Below, piece after piece: positions 7,722-14,852 of a stretch of DNA of 27,861 nt. Origin of the DNA: Pseudomonadota bacterium (GTDB lineage: Bacteria > Pseudomonadota > Alphaproteobacteria > Kiloniellales > J153); the NCBI GenBank assembly GCA_022572105.1, contig JACZWN010000013.1, positions 1-27,861 on the forward strand, in the 5' to 3' direction. Made by a program: the position numbers and the translations under genes. Each line of letters begins with the position of its first letter. The first letter of the stretch is position 1. The notes under the pieces are model-generated. The model worked only from the letters and a program-made list of their open reading frames with translations. It was not told where the DNA came from and did no database searches.

Positions 7722-9629
7722 ATGTCGTCCGCAAAATTGGCGGCCGTACTCCTCTTATTATTCATTTCTCCCGCGTATGCCGGACACGATATAACGCCGG
7801 ACAACCCCGTCGTACCCATCGGTCATATAAACCCTGAATTCACTCACGGATCGTATCCCTCGCCTGATGTAGGCGATGGCGAGGGCGAGGGGGACTGGAC
7901 CCATGTCGGTGTCGACATCGGTGCGGATTGTGGAAGCGATGTGTATGCCTTCGCCGACGGCGAAGTCTTGGAAGTGATCAAAGAGAGCGCAGATTTGCGG
8001 TATGCGAAAGGCCTGGGTTTCGCAGTCGTGATCAAACACCCGGCCGAACAGAATACATGGAACCAAAAGCCGTTCTATACGCTGTACCTACATTTAGACG
8101 AACCGCCGCTAAAGGATGTGGGCGATCCCGTGGTTGGCAGACAGACCGTTGTTGGCAAGGTGGGCAACAAGGGAACCAAGGCGGAAGGGACAGACGAGAA
8201 CTGCCACACGCATTTCGAAGTTCGACACTTTCAAGGCATTGAAGGGTTTTGGCACCCGCAGTGGGGTGAGCAAACAGAGAGTGGGATGAGGCTCAACATT
8301 TATGGCCGGGGCAACCAAAGCGATTCTCCGCTGCTGACCACTGATTGGAAGGATCCGGAGTTTCTGTTTAGGGAGCATCGACAAGAAATAACAAAGTCCA
8401 TGCCACAGAAAGATGCCCCGGTTCATGACTGCGACAGGCTCGCTGCCGACCCTGAAGACCCTAACCGGGTGACTGATCCCGAGAGGTATTTATATATCGA
8501 CTCGCAGGAGTACATAGAGCGTAGTTTTCAAGCCTGCAAGGAAGCCGTTGCCACGTTCCCCGACGTTGCGCGCTTCGAGTACCAACTTTGGCGTAGTTAC
8601 AAACGTCTCTTCCCCGGGAATTTTGAAAACTCCCGTGCCCTCCTCCGCAGGGCCGCTGACTATGGATATGTCGCTGCTGAGTACTGGATGGGCTTACATT
8701 ACTACTTTGATTATTCGGGCTCCTTTGAGGAGGGGGATGCTATTGAGAGCGCGGAATGGTTCCACAAAGCTGCTGCGCAGGGCTATGCACATGCTCAAAC
8801 AATGCTCGGTATCGCATACGAACATGGAAAGGGCGTTTCTGAAGATCGCGATAAAGCCCTTGAGTGGTATCACAAAGCTGCGGCACAAAAAGACCTATTC
8901 GCATATCAACGACTCGCCGAAGTTTACGACCCTTTTGCCCCCTTTGACGATGGGAGCGAAGGCGATTACCAAGAAGCGATGAAGTGGTACCAAAAACTGA
9001 TCAATCGAGAATTCGTCACGAACATAGACCCCGAGAATATCGACATAATAGTTTCGTTCGCTGGCAAACAACTTGAAAACCTTCAAGTCAAAATTCAACA
9101 GCAAAAAGTTGACCTGGAGAAGAAACAAGCTGAATTGGAAGAAGCGAAACGACAGAAGGACGCGGAGGAAAAGCGGCTGCAAGAGGCGCAAAGGAAACGA
9201 GACGAGGTGTGCCTCCCTGAAAATCCGAAAGGCGATACAAGGTGGCTGGTACAGGAGCATACGGAAGCTGCCGCCAAGGAGATTTTGAGTAACAGCATAT
9301 TTTGCCAATCGGATGACCTTATTAAATTTCTGCGATTTGACAAGACTGATGGACAGAGCAGAGAGGAATTCGGGGTGAAGTTTTATAAATTGATGTACGA
9401 GGCAGAGATCGAATTTCTCAGGAATGTCTGGTGGAGTGGCGATAAAAGATTTGGTTCCAATTTTGATGCATATGAAAGAACGGCCGCAAACAGTCAGGAC
9501 TTTTTGGCTAAAATGAACAATTATCCAAAGAACGCAGGCGAGAGACAAAATATTTCTGGGGTCATTCTGTTTGAGAAAACCGAGAGAGGCTGGTGGGGCG
9601 CGCCAGGGAGGATAAAGCTCACACGGTAA
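7722..9629 (+). CDS. Secreted M23-family metallopeptidase domain fused to Sel1 repeats and a coiled coil
   Basis: About 635 residues. The ATG at 7722 is chosen because it starts a clean signal peptide (MSSAKLAAVLLLLFISPAYA); the open frame upstream to 7575 has no signal or motif. Domains: a LytM/M23 peptidase with the zinc motif HVGVD (about H61/D65), YLHLDE, and CHTHFEVRH (about H162/H164), so the metal ligands look intact. Next comes CDRLAADPEDPNR near 237, then Sel1-like repeats at about 306-430 (AEWFHKAAAQGYAHAQTMLG, ALEWYHKAAAQKDLFAYQRL). A charged coiled coil follows at about 450-495 (QAELEEAKRQKDAEEKRLQE), then an unrecognised C-terminal domain. The family cleaves or binds peptidoglycan in the periplasm or outside. 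The gene is visibly AT-richer than its neighbours and sits beside integrase debris, suggesting transfer. No partner gene is adjacent. Confidence 0.82.
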   Translation: MSSAKLAAVLLLLFISPAYAGHDITPDNPVVPIGHINPEFTHGSYPSPDVGDGEGEGDWTHVGVDIGADCGSDVYAFADGEVLEVIKESADLRYAKGLGFAVVIKHPAEQNTWNQKPFYTLYLHLDEPPLKDVGDPVVGRQTVVGKVGNKGTKAEGTDENCHTHFEVRHFQGIEGFWHPQWGEQTESGMRLNIYGRGNQSDSPLLTTDWKDPEFLFREHRQEITKSMPQKDAPVHDCDRLAADPEDPNRVTDPERYLYIDSQEYIERSFQACKEAVATFPDVARFEYQLWRSYKRLFPGNFENSRALLRRAADYGYVAAEYWMGLHYYFDYSGSFEEGDAIESAEWFHKAAAQGYAHAQTMLGIAYEHGKGVSEDRDKALEWYHKAAAQKDLFAYQRLAEVYDPFAPFDDGSEGDYQEAMKWYQKLINREFVTNIDPENIDIIVSFAGKQLENLQVKIQQQKVDLEKKQAELEEAKRQKDAEEKRLQEAQRKRDEVCLPENPKGDTRWLVQEHTEAAAKEILSNSIFCQSDDLIKFLRFDKTDGQSREEFGVKFYKLMYEAEIEFLRNVWWSGDKRFGSNFDAYERTAANSQDFLAKMNNYPKNAGERQNISGVILFEKTERGWWGAPGRIKLTR

Positions 9630-9711
9630 ATATGCGGTTCGAAAGAAGGTGACATCATCGCCAGAAGGTCGGCTTCGGGTCAATCTGAGACATTCGCCGG
9701 GGGTGCCTCCT

Positions 9712-9739
9712 ACGTCCGAAGCTGGGGGTAGACCGGACG
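9712..9739 (+). repeat. 28-bp direct repeat, right copy
   Basis: Reads ACGTCCG-A-AGCTGGGG-G-TAGA-C-CGGACG, 25/28 identical to 7498-7525 and in the same orientation. It lies 83 bp downstream of the M23/Sel1 stop, in a 300-bp stretch (9630-9931) without a convincing gene. Confidence 0.7.
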
Positions 9740-9750
9740 AAATCGGCGCG

Positions 9751-9781
9751 AAAGCGGACGTGGGGCCTGAACGTCGGCTTT
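9751..9781. repeat. 11-bp inverted repeat next to the right direct repeat
   Basis: AAAGCGGACGT and ACGTCGGCTTT are complementary at 10 of 11 positions across a 9-base spacer. A related half-site, GGTCGGCTTCGGGTC, lies at about 9667. The cluster looks like a degenerate palindromic intergenic element, not a terminator, because there is no T-run after it. Confidence 0.5.
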
Positions 9782-9931
9782 CCGCCGAATTGGGGATAAC
9801 CGACATTCCCCCACCCTATCTGTGTGGTACGCTTTGAATAAGTATGGACGACACCATAAACGACACGTCGCGCAATGACGCGGCAGAACGCGACCGGGTG
9901 CGGGAACTCGTTCGCTCGCCCTAATCCCCGC

Positions 9932-10534
9932 TTAGCCGCGTAGCCGCTTCACCTCCGCCTCCAGCTCCGCGATGCGCGCTTGCAGCTTGGCCAGCGCCGG
10001 GGCGATCTCCGCTTCGCTGTAGCGCGGCGTGATGTGCTGGGGGCAGTTGACGTCCCAGGCCTCGACCTCGAACAGAAACGCGCGTTCCGGCTTGGCCTTG
10101 TAGCCGGGCTCGACGAGGCGCGCCAACAGTTCCGGGTCGTCCTCGACCACGCGCGCCCGGCCCCAGAGCTTGAGGCGCCGGCGGTTCGGGTAGTCCATCA
10201 GGAAGATCGCGGCCTGGTCGTTCTCCGAGAGGTTGCCGGCGCTGATGTACTGGCGGTTGCCGCCGAAGTCGGCGAAGGCCAGGCGCTTGTCGTCGAGCGC
10301 CTTGAGGAACCCCTTGGGGCCGCCGCGGTGCTGGATGTAGGGGCGGCCCTCGGCGCTCGCGGTGGCCAGATAGAAGGAGTCGCGCTCGGCCAGGAAGGCG
10401 GCGAGATCGGGCGTGACCGTGTCGTGCCAATCCTTCTTCTCGGCCATCCGCGCGTAGCCGGCGCGCGAGCCGTTGCGCTCCTGCAGCGCCTTGACGGCGG
10501 GGGTGAAGGCGATGTCGCTGGTCGGTGGACTCAT
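9932..10534 (-). CDS. Pyridoxamine 5'-phosphate oxidase-family FMN-binding split-barrel protein
   Basis: A 200-residue soluble protein. Seen: FLAERDSFYLATASAEGRPY followed by IQHRGGPKGFLKALDDKRLA, the usual opening strands of the PNPOx-like FMN-binding barrel. Then come GNRQYISAGNLSENDQAAIF and NRRRLKLWGRARVVED (conserved LkG-type strand), and a short C-terminal coiled coil (LQARIAELEAEVKRLRG). Members bind FMN or other flavins/F420 and reduce or bind various small molecules; the substrate is unknown. Last gene of the minus-strand redox cluster, 28 bp after the reductase gene, so probably co-transcribed. Confidence 0.85.
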   Translation of the reverse strand: MSPPTSDIAFTPAVKALQERNGSRAGYARMAEKKDWHDTVTPDLAAFLAERDSFYLATASAEGRPYIQHRGGPKGFLKALDDKRLAFADFGGNRQYISAGNLSENDQAAIFLMDYPNRRRLKLWGRARVVEDDPELLARLVEPGYKAKPERAFLFEVEAWDVNCPQHITPRYSEAEIAPALAKLQARIAELEAEVKRLRG

Positions 10535-10562
10535 GACGGTCTCCCTTGGGCCACGAGATTGA

Positions 10563-11912
10563 TTAGAGCATGTGTTTGATGTCGGCGGCGAAGGTCGGAT
10601 AGGCGTAAACCGATTCGCCCAGGCCTTGGGCCGTGATGCCGTGCTTCATGGCGAAGGCGAAGAGGTGAATGATCTCCTCGGCCCCATGGCCGACGATATG
10701 GGCGCCCAGGATGCGGCCGGTTCCCGCCTCGATCAGCACCTTGGAGAAAGCCGCGCTCTCGGCGTGGGTCTGGGACGAGCGCCAGCCGGTCAGGTCGTTG
10801 GCCTTGACCGCGAAATCGAGACCCCTTGCGCGCGCCTCCTCCTCGGTCAGGCCGACGCTGGCCAGCGCCGGCACGGCGTAGACCGCCGAGGGCACGGTGT
10901 CGTAGTCGGGCGTTGCCGTATCGCCGTTCAGGATGTTCTCGGCCACCACGCGGCCCTCGTGACTGGCCAGCGGCGACAGTTGCGCCGACGACCAAAGCGC
11001 GTCGCCGGCCACGTAGACGCGGGGGTTCGAGACGCTGCGCAGGTGTTCGTCCACGGCGATGCGCGTGCCCTCGTGCTCGATCCCGCCGGCGGCGAGGTCG
11101 AGGCCGTCCAGATCGGGCACCCGGCCGGTGCCGTTGGCGACCTGGTCTGCGGCCACCCGCTTTTCTACGCCGTCGTGGGTAAACCGTACTTCGAGGCCGC
11201 GCCCGGCCTTGGCGACCGCCTCGACCTCAACGCCCGTGAAAATCTCGATGCCGATGCGCTCGCTCTCGGCGTGGAGCTTGGCCACCGCGTCCGGGTCGAG
11301 GCGTGGCAACAGGCGCGGCAGGGCCTCGAGGATCGTCACCTTGGTGCCGGCGCGGGCGAAGACGTGGGCGAACTCGAGCGCGATCACCCCGCCGCCGATG
11401 AACACCAAGCGCTCGGGCAGCTCGGCCATCTCCAGGATGTCTTCGCTGGTAATCAAGTGCTCGGCGCCCCCAATGGCAAGCGGCCGCGGCTTGGAGCCGG
11501 TCGCGATGAGCACCTTGTCGGCGTCGAGCACGCGCGCGCCGACCGCGACGCGGGCGGGTCCGGTGAACCTGGCCCGGCCCCGGATCAGTTCGATGCCGCG
11601 GCCCTCCAGGCTCTTCGCGAAGGCCTCGGGCACGCCCTCGACAAAGCCGCGCTCGCGCGCGATCAGCGCCGCCCAGTCGAGCCTGGGCGCGTCGACCTCG
11701 ATGTGGTGTTGGGGCGCGAGCGCGATCTGGTGCAGGACCTGGGCGGCGGCGACCAGGACCTTCTTGGGCACGCAGCCGCGCAAGGGGCAGGTGCCGCCGA
11801 CATCCCAGGATTCGACCATGGCGACCGACTTGCCGGCCGCGCGCAAGGCCCCGGCGGCGGCCATGCCGGCGTTGCCGGTGCCCAGGACGATGGCGTCATA
11901 TGCTTCGGTCAC
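10563..11912 (-). CDS. Class I pyridine nucleotide-disulfide oxidoreductase-like flavoprotein
   Basis: About 449 residues, related to glutathione, mercuric and dihydrolipoamide reductases. The GTG at 11912-11910 is chosen because AAGGAGG lies 7-8 bases before it and the FAD-binding GTGNAG motif then begins at residue 11, as usual. The ATG 72 bp upstream has no such support. Seen: the redox-active pair in GGTCPLRGCVPKK (C42/C47), the NAD(P) motif FIGGGVIALEFAHVFARAG, a second FAD motif (NPRVYVAGDA), and a dimerisation domain. Odd point: where classical enzymes have HPT with the catalytic His, this protein reads AYPTFAADIKHML, so the His is replaced by Tyr (about 438). Mercuric reductases also have Tyr nearby, so the substrate need not be a dithiol peptide. 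Expected to be cytoplasmic. Confidence 0.88.
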   Translation of the reverse strand: MTEAYDAIVLGTGNAGMAAAGALRAAGKSVAMVESWDVGGTCPLRGCVPKKVLVAAAQVLHQIALAPQHHIEVDAPRLDWAALIARERGFVEGVPEAFAKSLEGRGIELIRGRARFTGPARVAVGARVLDADKVLIATGSKPRPLAIGGAEHLITSEDILEMAELPERLVFIGGGVIALEFAHVFARAGTKVTILEALPRLLPRLDPDAVAKLHAESERIGIEIFTGVEVEAVAKAGRGLEVRFTHDGVEKRVAADQVANGTGRVPDLDGLDLAAGGIEHEGTRIAVDEHLRSVSNPRVYVAGDALWSSAQLSPLASHEGRVVAENILNGDTATPDYDTVPSAVYAVPALASVGLTEEEARARGLDFAVKANDLTGWRSSQTHAESAAFSKVLIEAGTGRILGAHIVGHGAEEIIHLFAFAMKHGITAQGLGESVYAYPTFAADIKHML

Positions 11913-11973
11913 GATCTTTCCTCCTTCGCCGATGGCGCGGCCGACTGTCGGCGGCGCGGATCGATCCTCTTTC

Positions 11974-12642
11974 TTAGGCCGCATCCTGCGCGACCACGTG
12001 GCGGTCGCCGCGATAGAGATCGAAAGCAGCCTCGTACTCCATCACGCGCGCGACGTCGCGCACGAACTCGGCGTCGTAGCCGGCACGTTCGAGGAGATAG
12101 AACCCCATTTCCATGCCGCTCGCGATGCCGCCGGCGGTAACGATCCGCCCGGCGTCCACGAGCCGCGCCCGGGAAATCGTCGCTTTCGGCGCGATCTCGG
12201 CGAGACGCTCGATCGGTACCTGACCCATGTTCGATGCCTCCAACCGGTCCGGTTCCTTACGATTTGTTGCGGGCAGCCCGTCGAGCAGGCCCATCTCACC
12301 GTAGATCCAGCTTCCCGTGCACACGCTGGTCAGCAGGGTCGCCTCGGGCAACGCGCGGATGTAGTCGTGCAGGTTGGCGTTGTAGATCTCCTGGCGCGTG
12401 CCGAAGCCGCCGGGGATCAGGAAGGCATCCACCGCCGGCTTGTCGGCGAATCCGTAGTTGGGCAGCACGGTGAAGCCGGCCTGGGTTTGTACCGGGCGCA
12501 AGGTCTCGGCGATCAGGAAGGCGTCTAACGACGGGTCGAGCCGGCGCGCCACCGAGAAGACCCCGTAGGGCGCGGCGTAATCGACGATCTCGGCGTCCTT
12601 GAAGACGTAGACGCCGAGGCGGAATCCGGGTTTGATCGACAT
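11974..12642 (-). CDS. DJ-1/PfpI superfamily protein (isonitrile hydratase/GATase1-like)
   Basis: A 222-residue protein with the DJ-1/PfpI fold. The start ATG at 12642 has AAAGGAGG 8 bases upstream. Seen: an early acidic position in DAEIVDYAAPYGVFSVARRL, the mid-protein VDAFLIPGGFGTRQE, and the nucleophile elbow TSVCTGSWIYGEMGLLDG with C108. TAGGIASGMEMGFYLLER follows, as in isonitrile hydratase and AraC-type GATase-like domains. Family members hydrate isonitriles, detoxify glyoxals or act as chaperones; the exact reaction is unknown. There is no HTH domain, so it is not a transcription factor. It is 61 bp upstream of the flavoprotein gene on the same strand. Confidence 0.85.
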   Translation of the reverse strand: MSIKPGFRLGVYVFKDAEIVDYAAPYGVFSVARRLDPSLDAFLIAETLRPVQTQAGFTVLPNYGFADKPAVDAFLIPGGFGTRQEIYNANLHDYIRALPEATLLTSVCTGSWIYGEMGLLDGLPATNRKEPDRLEASNMGQVPIERLAEIAPKATISRARLVDAGRIVTAGGIASGMEMGFYLLERAGYDAEFVRDVARVMEYEAAFDLYRGDRHVVAQDAA

Positions 12643-12747
12643 AGCAGTGTCCTCCTTTGGTGGACTGCGTTCAAAATCGACAGCCAACACTGATGGAAAG
12701 AACCCCGGAGACCCCAACGGCCTCCCGGGCAATGCGTGTCACAAAGG

Positions 12748-13575
12748 TCAAGCGGCGCCGGTCAACCGGGCTACGGTCTCGTCGGTCGACCACAAGGCGT
12801 TGGCTATGAAGCGGAAGTTGATGAGCGCAGCGAGGTAGCCGTCGCCCTCAGGTAGTTTGGCCGCGGCCGTCGCGTCCTTTACTACGGCGACTTCGAAGCC
12901 CTGCTCCAGCAACTCGTGCAGGTGTGCTTGGGTGCAAAGGTTCGCGGACATGCCGGCGAGGATGACTTGGTCGACCCTCTGCTTACGGAGCTGCAGCACG
13001 AGATCGTTCTGCTCGGGCCCGTACACCTTATGCGGAGAGGTGACTATGGTCTTGCCGTCGAAGATGTAAGGCTTGTATTCGGCCATGAAGTCGGCTCCGG
13101 AACCGTCGAAGCCGTCGGTCGTATAAGCCGAGGGCCGATCGAACATGCCGATCTTGTGCATGAGCTTCTCAAGGGCGCCCTCGAACTTCCAGCCGTGGTC
13201 CGTGGGGTAGTAGTAGTGGGGGGACACGGCCACGGTAATGCCGGCCTTCTTCGCAGCGATGAACAGGCGGAGGATGTTCTCCACGGTGTTGTGTTCCTTG
13301 ACGCTCTCGCCAACGACACCCCAAGTCACGCCGTTCGGGCTGAGGAAGTCGATCTGAGGATCGGTCACGACGAGCGCGGTGCGCGGCAGGTCGAGCGTCA
13401 TATCCGAGGGCGGGAGCGCGGGGTTGGCGGGGGGCGCGTACTTATCACTCGCGGCGTGCGCTGTGCCCGCCCCAAGGCCGGCAGCTGTTACAGCGGCCGT
13501 GGCAATGGCACCGGTTTTGATAAAACTACGGCGGTCGACGCCGCCGGCGTCACGTTTGTTCGTGTGATTGTGCAT
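12748..13575 (-). CDS. Tat-exported cysteine hydrolase (isochorismatase family)
   Basis: 275 residues. The start at MHNHTNKRDAGGVDRRSFIK has AAGGA upstream and gives a twin-arginine signal (DRRSFIKTGAIATAAVTAAG, cleavage near AHAAS), so the protein should be folded in the cytoplasm and exported. The mature part is an isochorismatase-like hydrolase: LVVTDPQIDFL with the catalytic Asp (D72), a Lys probably at SPHKVYG (K183), and the nucleophile Cys in GMSANLCTQAHLHELL (C214). Family members hydrolyse amides such as nicotinamide, N-carbamoyl compounds and related small molecules. A Tat signal is unusual for this mostly cytoplasmic family. It lies 80 bp after the AhpD-like gene. Confidence 0.85.
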   Translation of the reverse strand: MHNHTNKRDAGGVDRRSFIKTGAIATAAVTAAGLGAGTAHAASDKYAPPANPALPPSDMTLDLPRTALVVTDPQIDFLSPNGVTWGVVGESVKEHNTVENILRLFIAAKKAGITVAVSPHYYYPTDHGWKFEGALEKLMHKIGMFDRPSAYTTDGFDGSGADFMAEYKPYIFDGKTIVTSPHKVYGPEQNDLVLQLRKQRVDQVILAGMSANLCTQAHLHELLEQGFEVAVVKDATAAAKLPEGDGYLAALINFRFIANALWSTDETVARLTGAA

Positions 13576-13655
13576 CTCTCGATCCTTATCCCTTGGTGTG
13601 GTTGGATGCCGTTTGACGGGTTTCTTGCCGGGGCTGCCGGCGCGCACGGCCGCGT

Positions 13656-14207
13656 TCAGGCGGCCTGGTCGTGGCCGCTGCGGACCAGGGGAAAATCGAC
13701 CTCGGTCCGGGCCACGTGGTTGACGTAGTTGCTGAAGATGTTGGCCGCGACGGCGGCAACGATCTCGGTGATCCGGCCGTCGCCCAAGCCCGCGGCGCGC
13801 GCCTCGGCCAGGTCCGCGTCGCCGACCCGGCCGCGCTTGACCACGACGGCGCGGGCGAAGCGCAGGACCGCGGCCAACGCCGGGTCGCTCGAGCGGCCCT
13901 CGAGGTTGGCGGCGAGTTCCTCCCGGGGCACGCCGAGCCGGGTGCCCACCGCCGTGTGCGCGGAGGCGCAGTAGTCGCAGCCGTTCTCGCCGGCCACGGT
14001 GAGCGCGATCCCCTCGCGGGTCTTGGCGTCGAGAGCGCCGCGGCCGAGCGCCTGGCCGAAGCTCAGATAGGCCTCGAGCGCGGCCGGCGCGTTGGCCAGC
14101 GTGCGCAGCAGGTTGGGGGTCATGCCGAGCGTCTCGTGGACGCCGTCGAGCAGGGCCTTGGTCTTGCCCTCGGCGTGGGCGGGATCGATGGCGGTCAGTC
14201 TGGGCAT
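13656..14207 (-). CDS. AhpD-like carboxymuconolactone decarboxylase-family protein
   Basis: A 183-residue all-helical protein of the CMD/AhpD superfamily. Seen: the helix-CxxC motif ENGCDYCASAHTAVG with C77, C80 and H84, matching the AhpD E..CxxC...H proton-relay arrangement. This implies thiol-dependent peroxidase or disulfide reductase activity rather than lactone decarboxylation. The start MPRLTAIDPAHAEGKT is the family-like N-terminus; the open frame upstream to 14312 is P/R/S-rich and unlikely to be coding. No strong Shine-Dalgarno is visible. It lies 43 bp after the small periplasmic protein gene. Confidence 0.88.
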   Translation of the reverse strand: MPRLTAIDPAHAEGKTKALLDGVHETLGMTPNLLRTLANAPAALEAYLSFGQALGRGALDAKTREGIALTVAGENGCDYCASAHTAVGTRLGVPREELAANLEGRSSDPALAAVLRFARAVVVKRGRVGDADLAEARAAGLGDGRITEIVAAVAANIFSNYVNHVARTEVDFPLVRSGHDQAA

Positions 14208-14250
14208 GGATTTTTCGGTCGCTTGGGTGACGTGGCTTGGGTGGCGTGGC

Positions 14251-14550
14251 TCAGGCCGGCTGGCCGGCGGGAATGAGGAGGGTCTCCCAGTCCTTGCCGG
14301 TCGCGACCACACAGCTCGGGCGCTTGGGATAGGTGACCAGGATGGTCCAGCCGCCGGACGGCGAGACCACGACCTCGACCAGCGCGCCGTCCTCGGACAG
14401 GCCGATCGCCTGCGGGGTCTCGGCGAACTGCTGCTCGAGGCGGTCGAGAATCTCGGCGCGCTCGCCGCACACGGTCTGGGCGGCGGCCTGCGGGGCGGCG
14501 GCGGTCCACAGGAACCCGGCGACGATGAAACTAAGGGTCAGGCGGATCAT
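14251..14550 (-). CDS. Small periplasmic hypothetical protein
   Basis: 99 residues with a clear Sec signal peptide (MIRLTLSFIVAGFLWTAAAP, cleavage near AAAQT) and two cysteines in the mature part (QTVCGERAEIL and KRPSCVVATGKDWE) that could form a disulfide. The ATG at 14550 is preceded by GAGGAGGGAG. The core GGWTILVTYPKRPSCVV looks like a small beta-rich domain; I do not recognise a named family. It is the first gene of the minus-strand cluster and nearest to the divergent TetR gene, with a palindromic operator about 70 bp upstream. Confidence 0.78.
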   Translation of the reverse strand: MIRLTLSFIVAGFLWTAAAPQAAAQTVCGERAEILDRLEQQFAETPQAIGLSEDGALVEVVVSPSGGWTILVTYPKRPSCVVATGKDWETLLIPAGQPA

Positions 14551-14621
14551 GGGTCTCCCTCCTCGTTCGAACCGACCCCGGCGCCCGCTGGGACGTTTCC
14601 GGGGTTCATGTTCGAAGAAAT

Positions 14622-14639
14622 AGACAGACTTGTCTGTTT
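14622..14639. promoter_or_regulatory. Putative TetR operator 1 (in front of the minus-strand redox cluster)
   Basis: The core ACAGAC-TT-GTCTGT (14624-14637) is a perfect 6-bp palindrome with a 2-base centre, lying 72-89 bp upstream of the gene at 14251-14550. It shares its half-site with the palindrome just before tetR, 186 bp away. Two such sites in a divergent promoter region next to a TetR gene are best explained as operators for that regulator (inference). Confidence 0.6.
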
Positions 14640-14780
14640 TTTAAGTCTCCTCACGTTTTTGTGAACCACGTGCCCGGAACCCCGGGCCTCGGCAGGGAAA
14701 TCTTCGTTATTTCAGATAGTTGAGCGGGAGTCTGATCGGCTATCCCAGGCAATCACCCATGATATCCCGCCAAAAGACGC

Positions 14781-14809
14781 TGGCCAAAGGTCCGGCGAGC
14801 CGCTATATT
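14781..14809 (+). promoter_or_regulatory. Possible tetR promoter
   Basis: TGGCCA (4/6 to the -35 consensus) and TATATT (-10 like) are spaced 17 bp apart. The start of transcription would fall inside operator 2, which fits autorepression. The hexamers are weak matches. Confidence 0.35.
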
Positions 14810-14827
14810 ATACAGACAAGTTTGTAT
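14810..14827. promoter_or_regulatory. Putative TetR operator 2 (in front of tetR)
   Basis: ATACAGAC-AA-GTTTGTAT is an 8-bp-arm palindrome with one mismatch, centred about 34 bp before the tetR start. The left half-site is identical to operator 1. It overlaps the region where tetR transcription would begin. Confidence 0.6.
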
Positions 14828-14852
14828 TCAACGCGAGGATGACGGGAAACCC

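Noticed and set aside
9649..9837. 62-codon plus-strand frame in the repeat cluster
   Set aside because: It runs through the direct and inverted repeats and has no coding character.
9844..9924. 26-codon open frame ending ...DRVRELVRSP
   Set aside because: No Shine-Dalgarno, no recognisable family and very short; it could be a gene remnant, but I cannot support it as coding.
10572..12528. Long plus-strand frames opposite the flavoprotein and DJ-1 genes
   Set aside because: They are antisense shadows; the minus-strand genes have clear motifs and ribosome sites.
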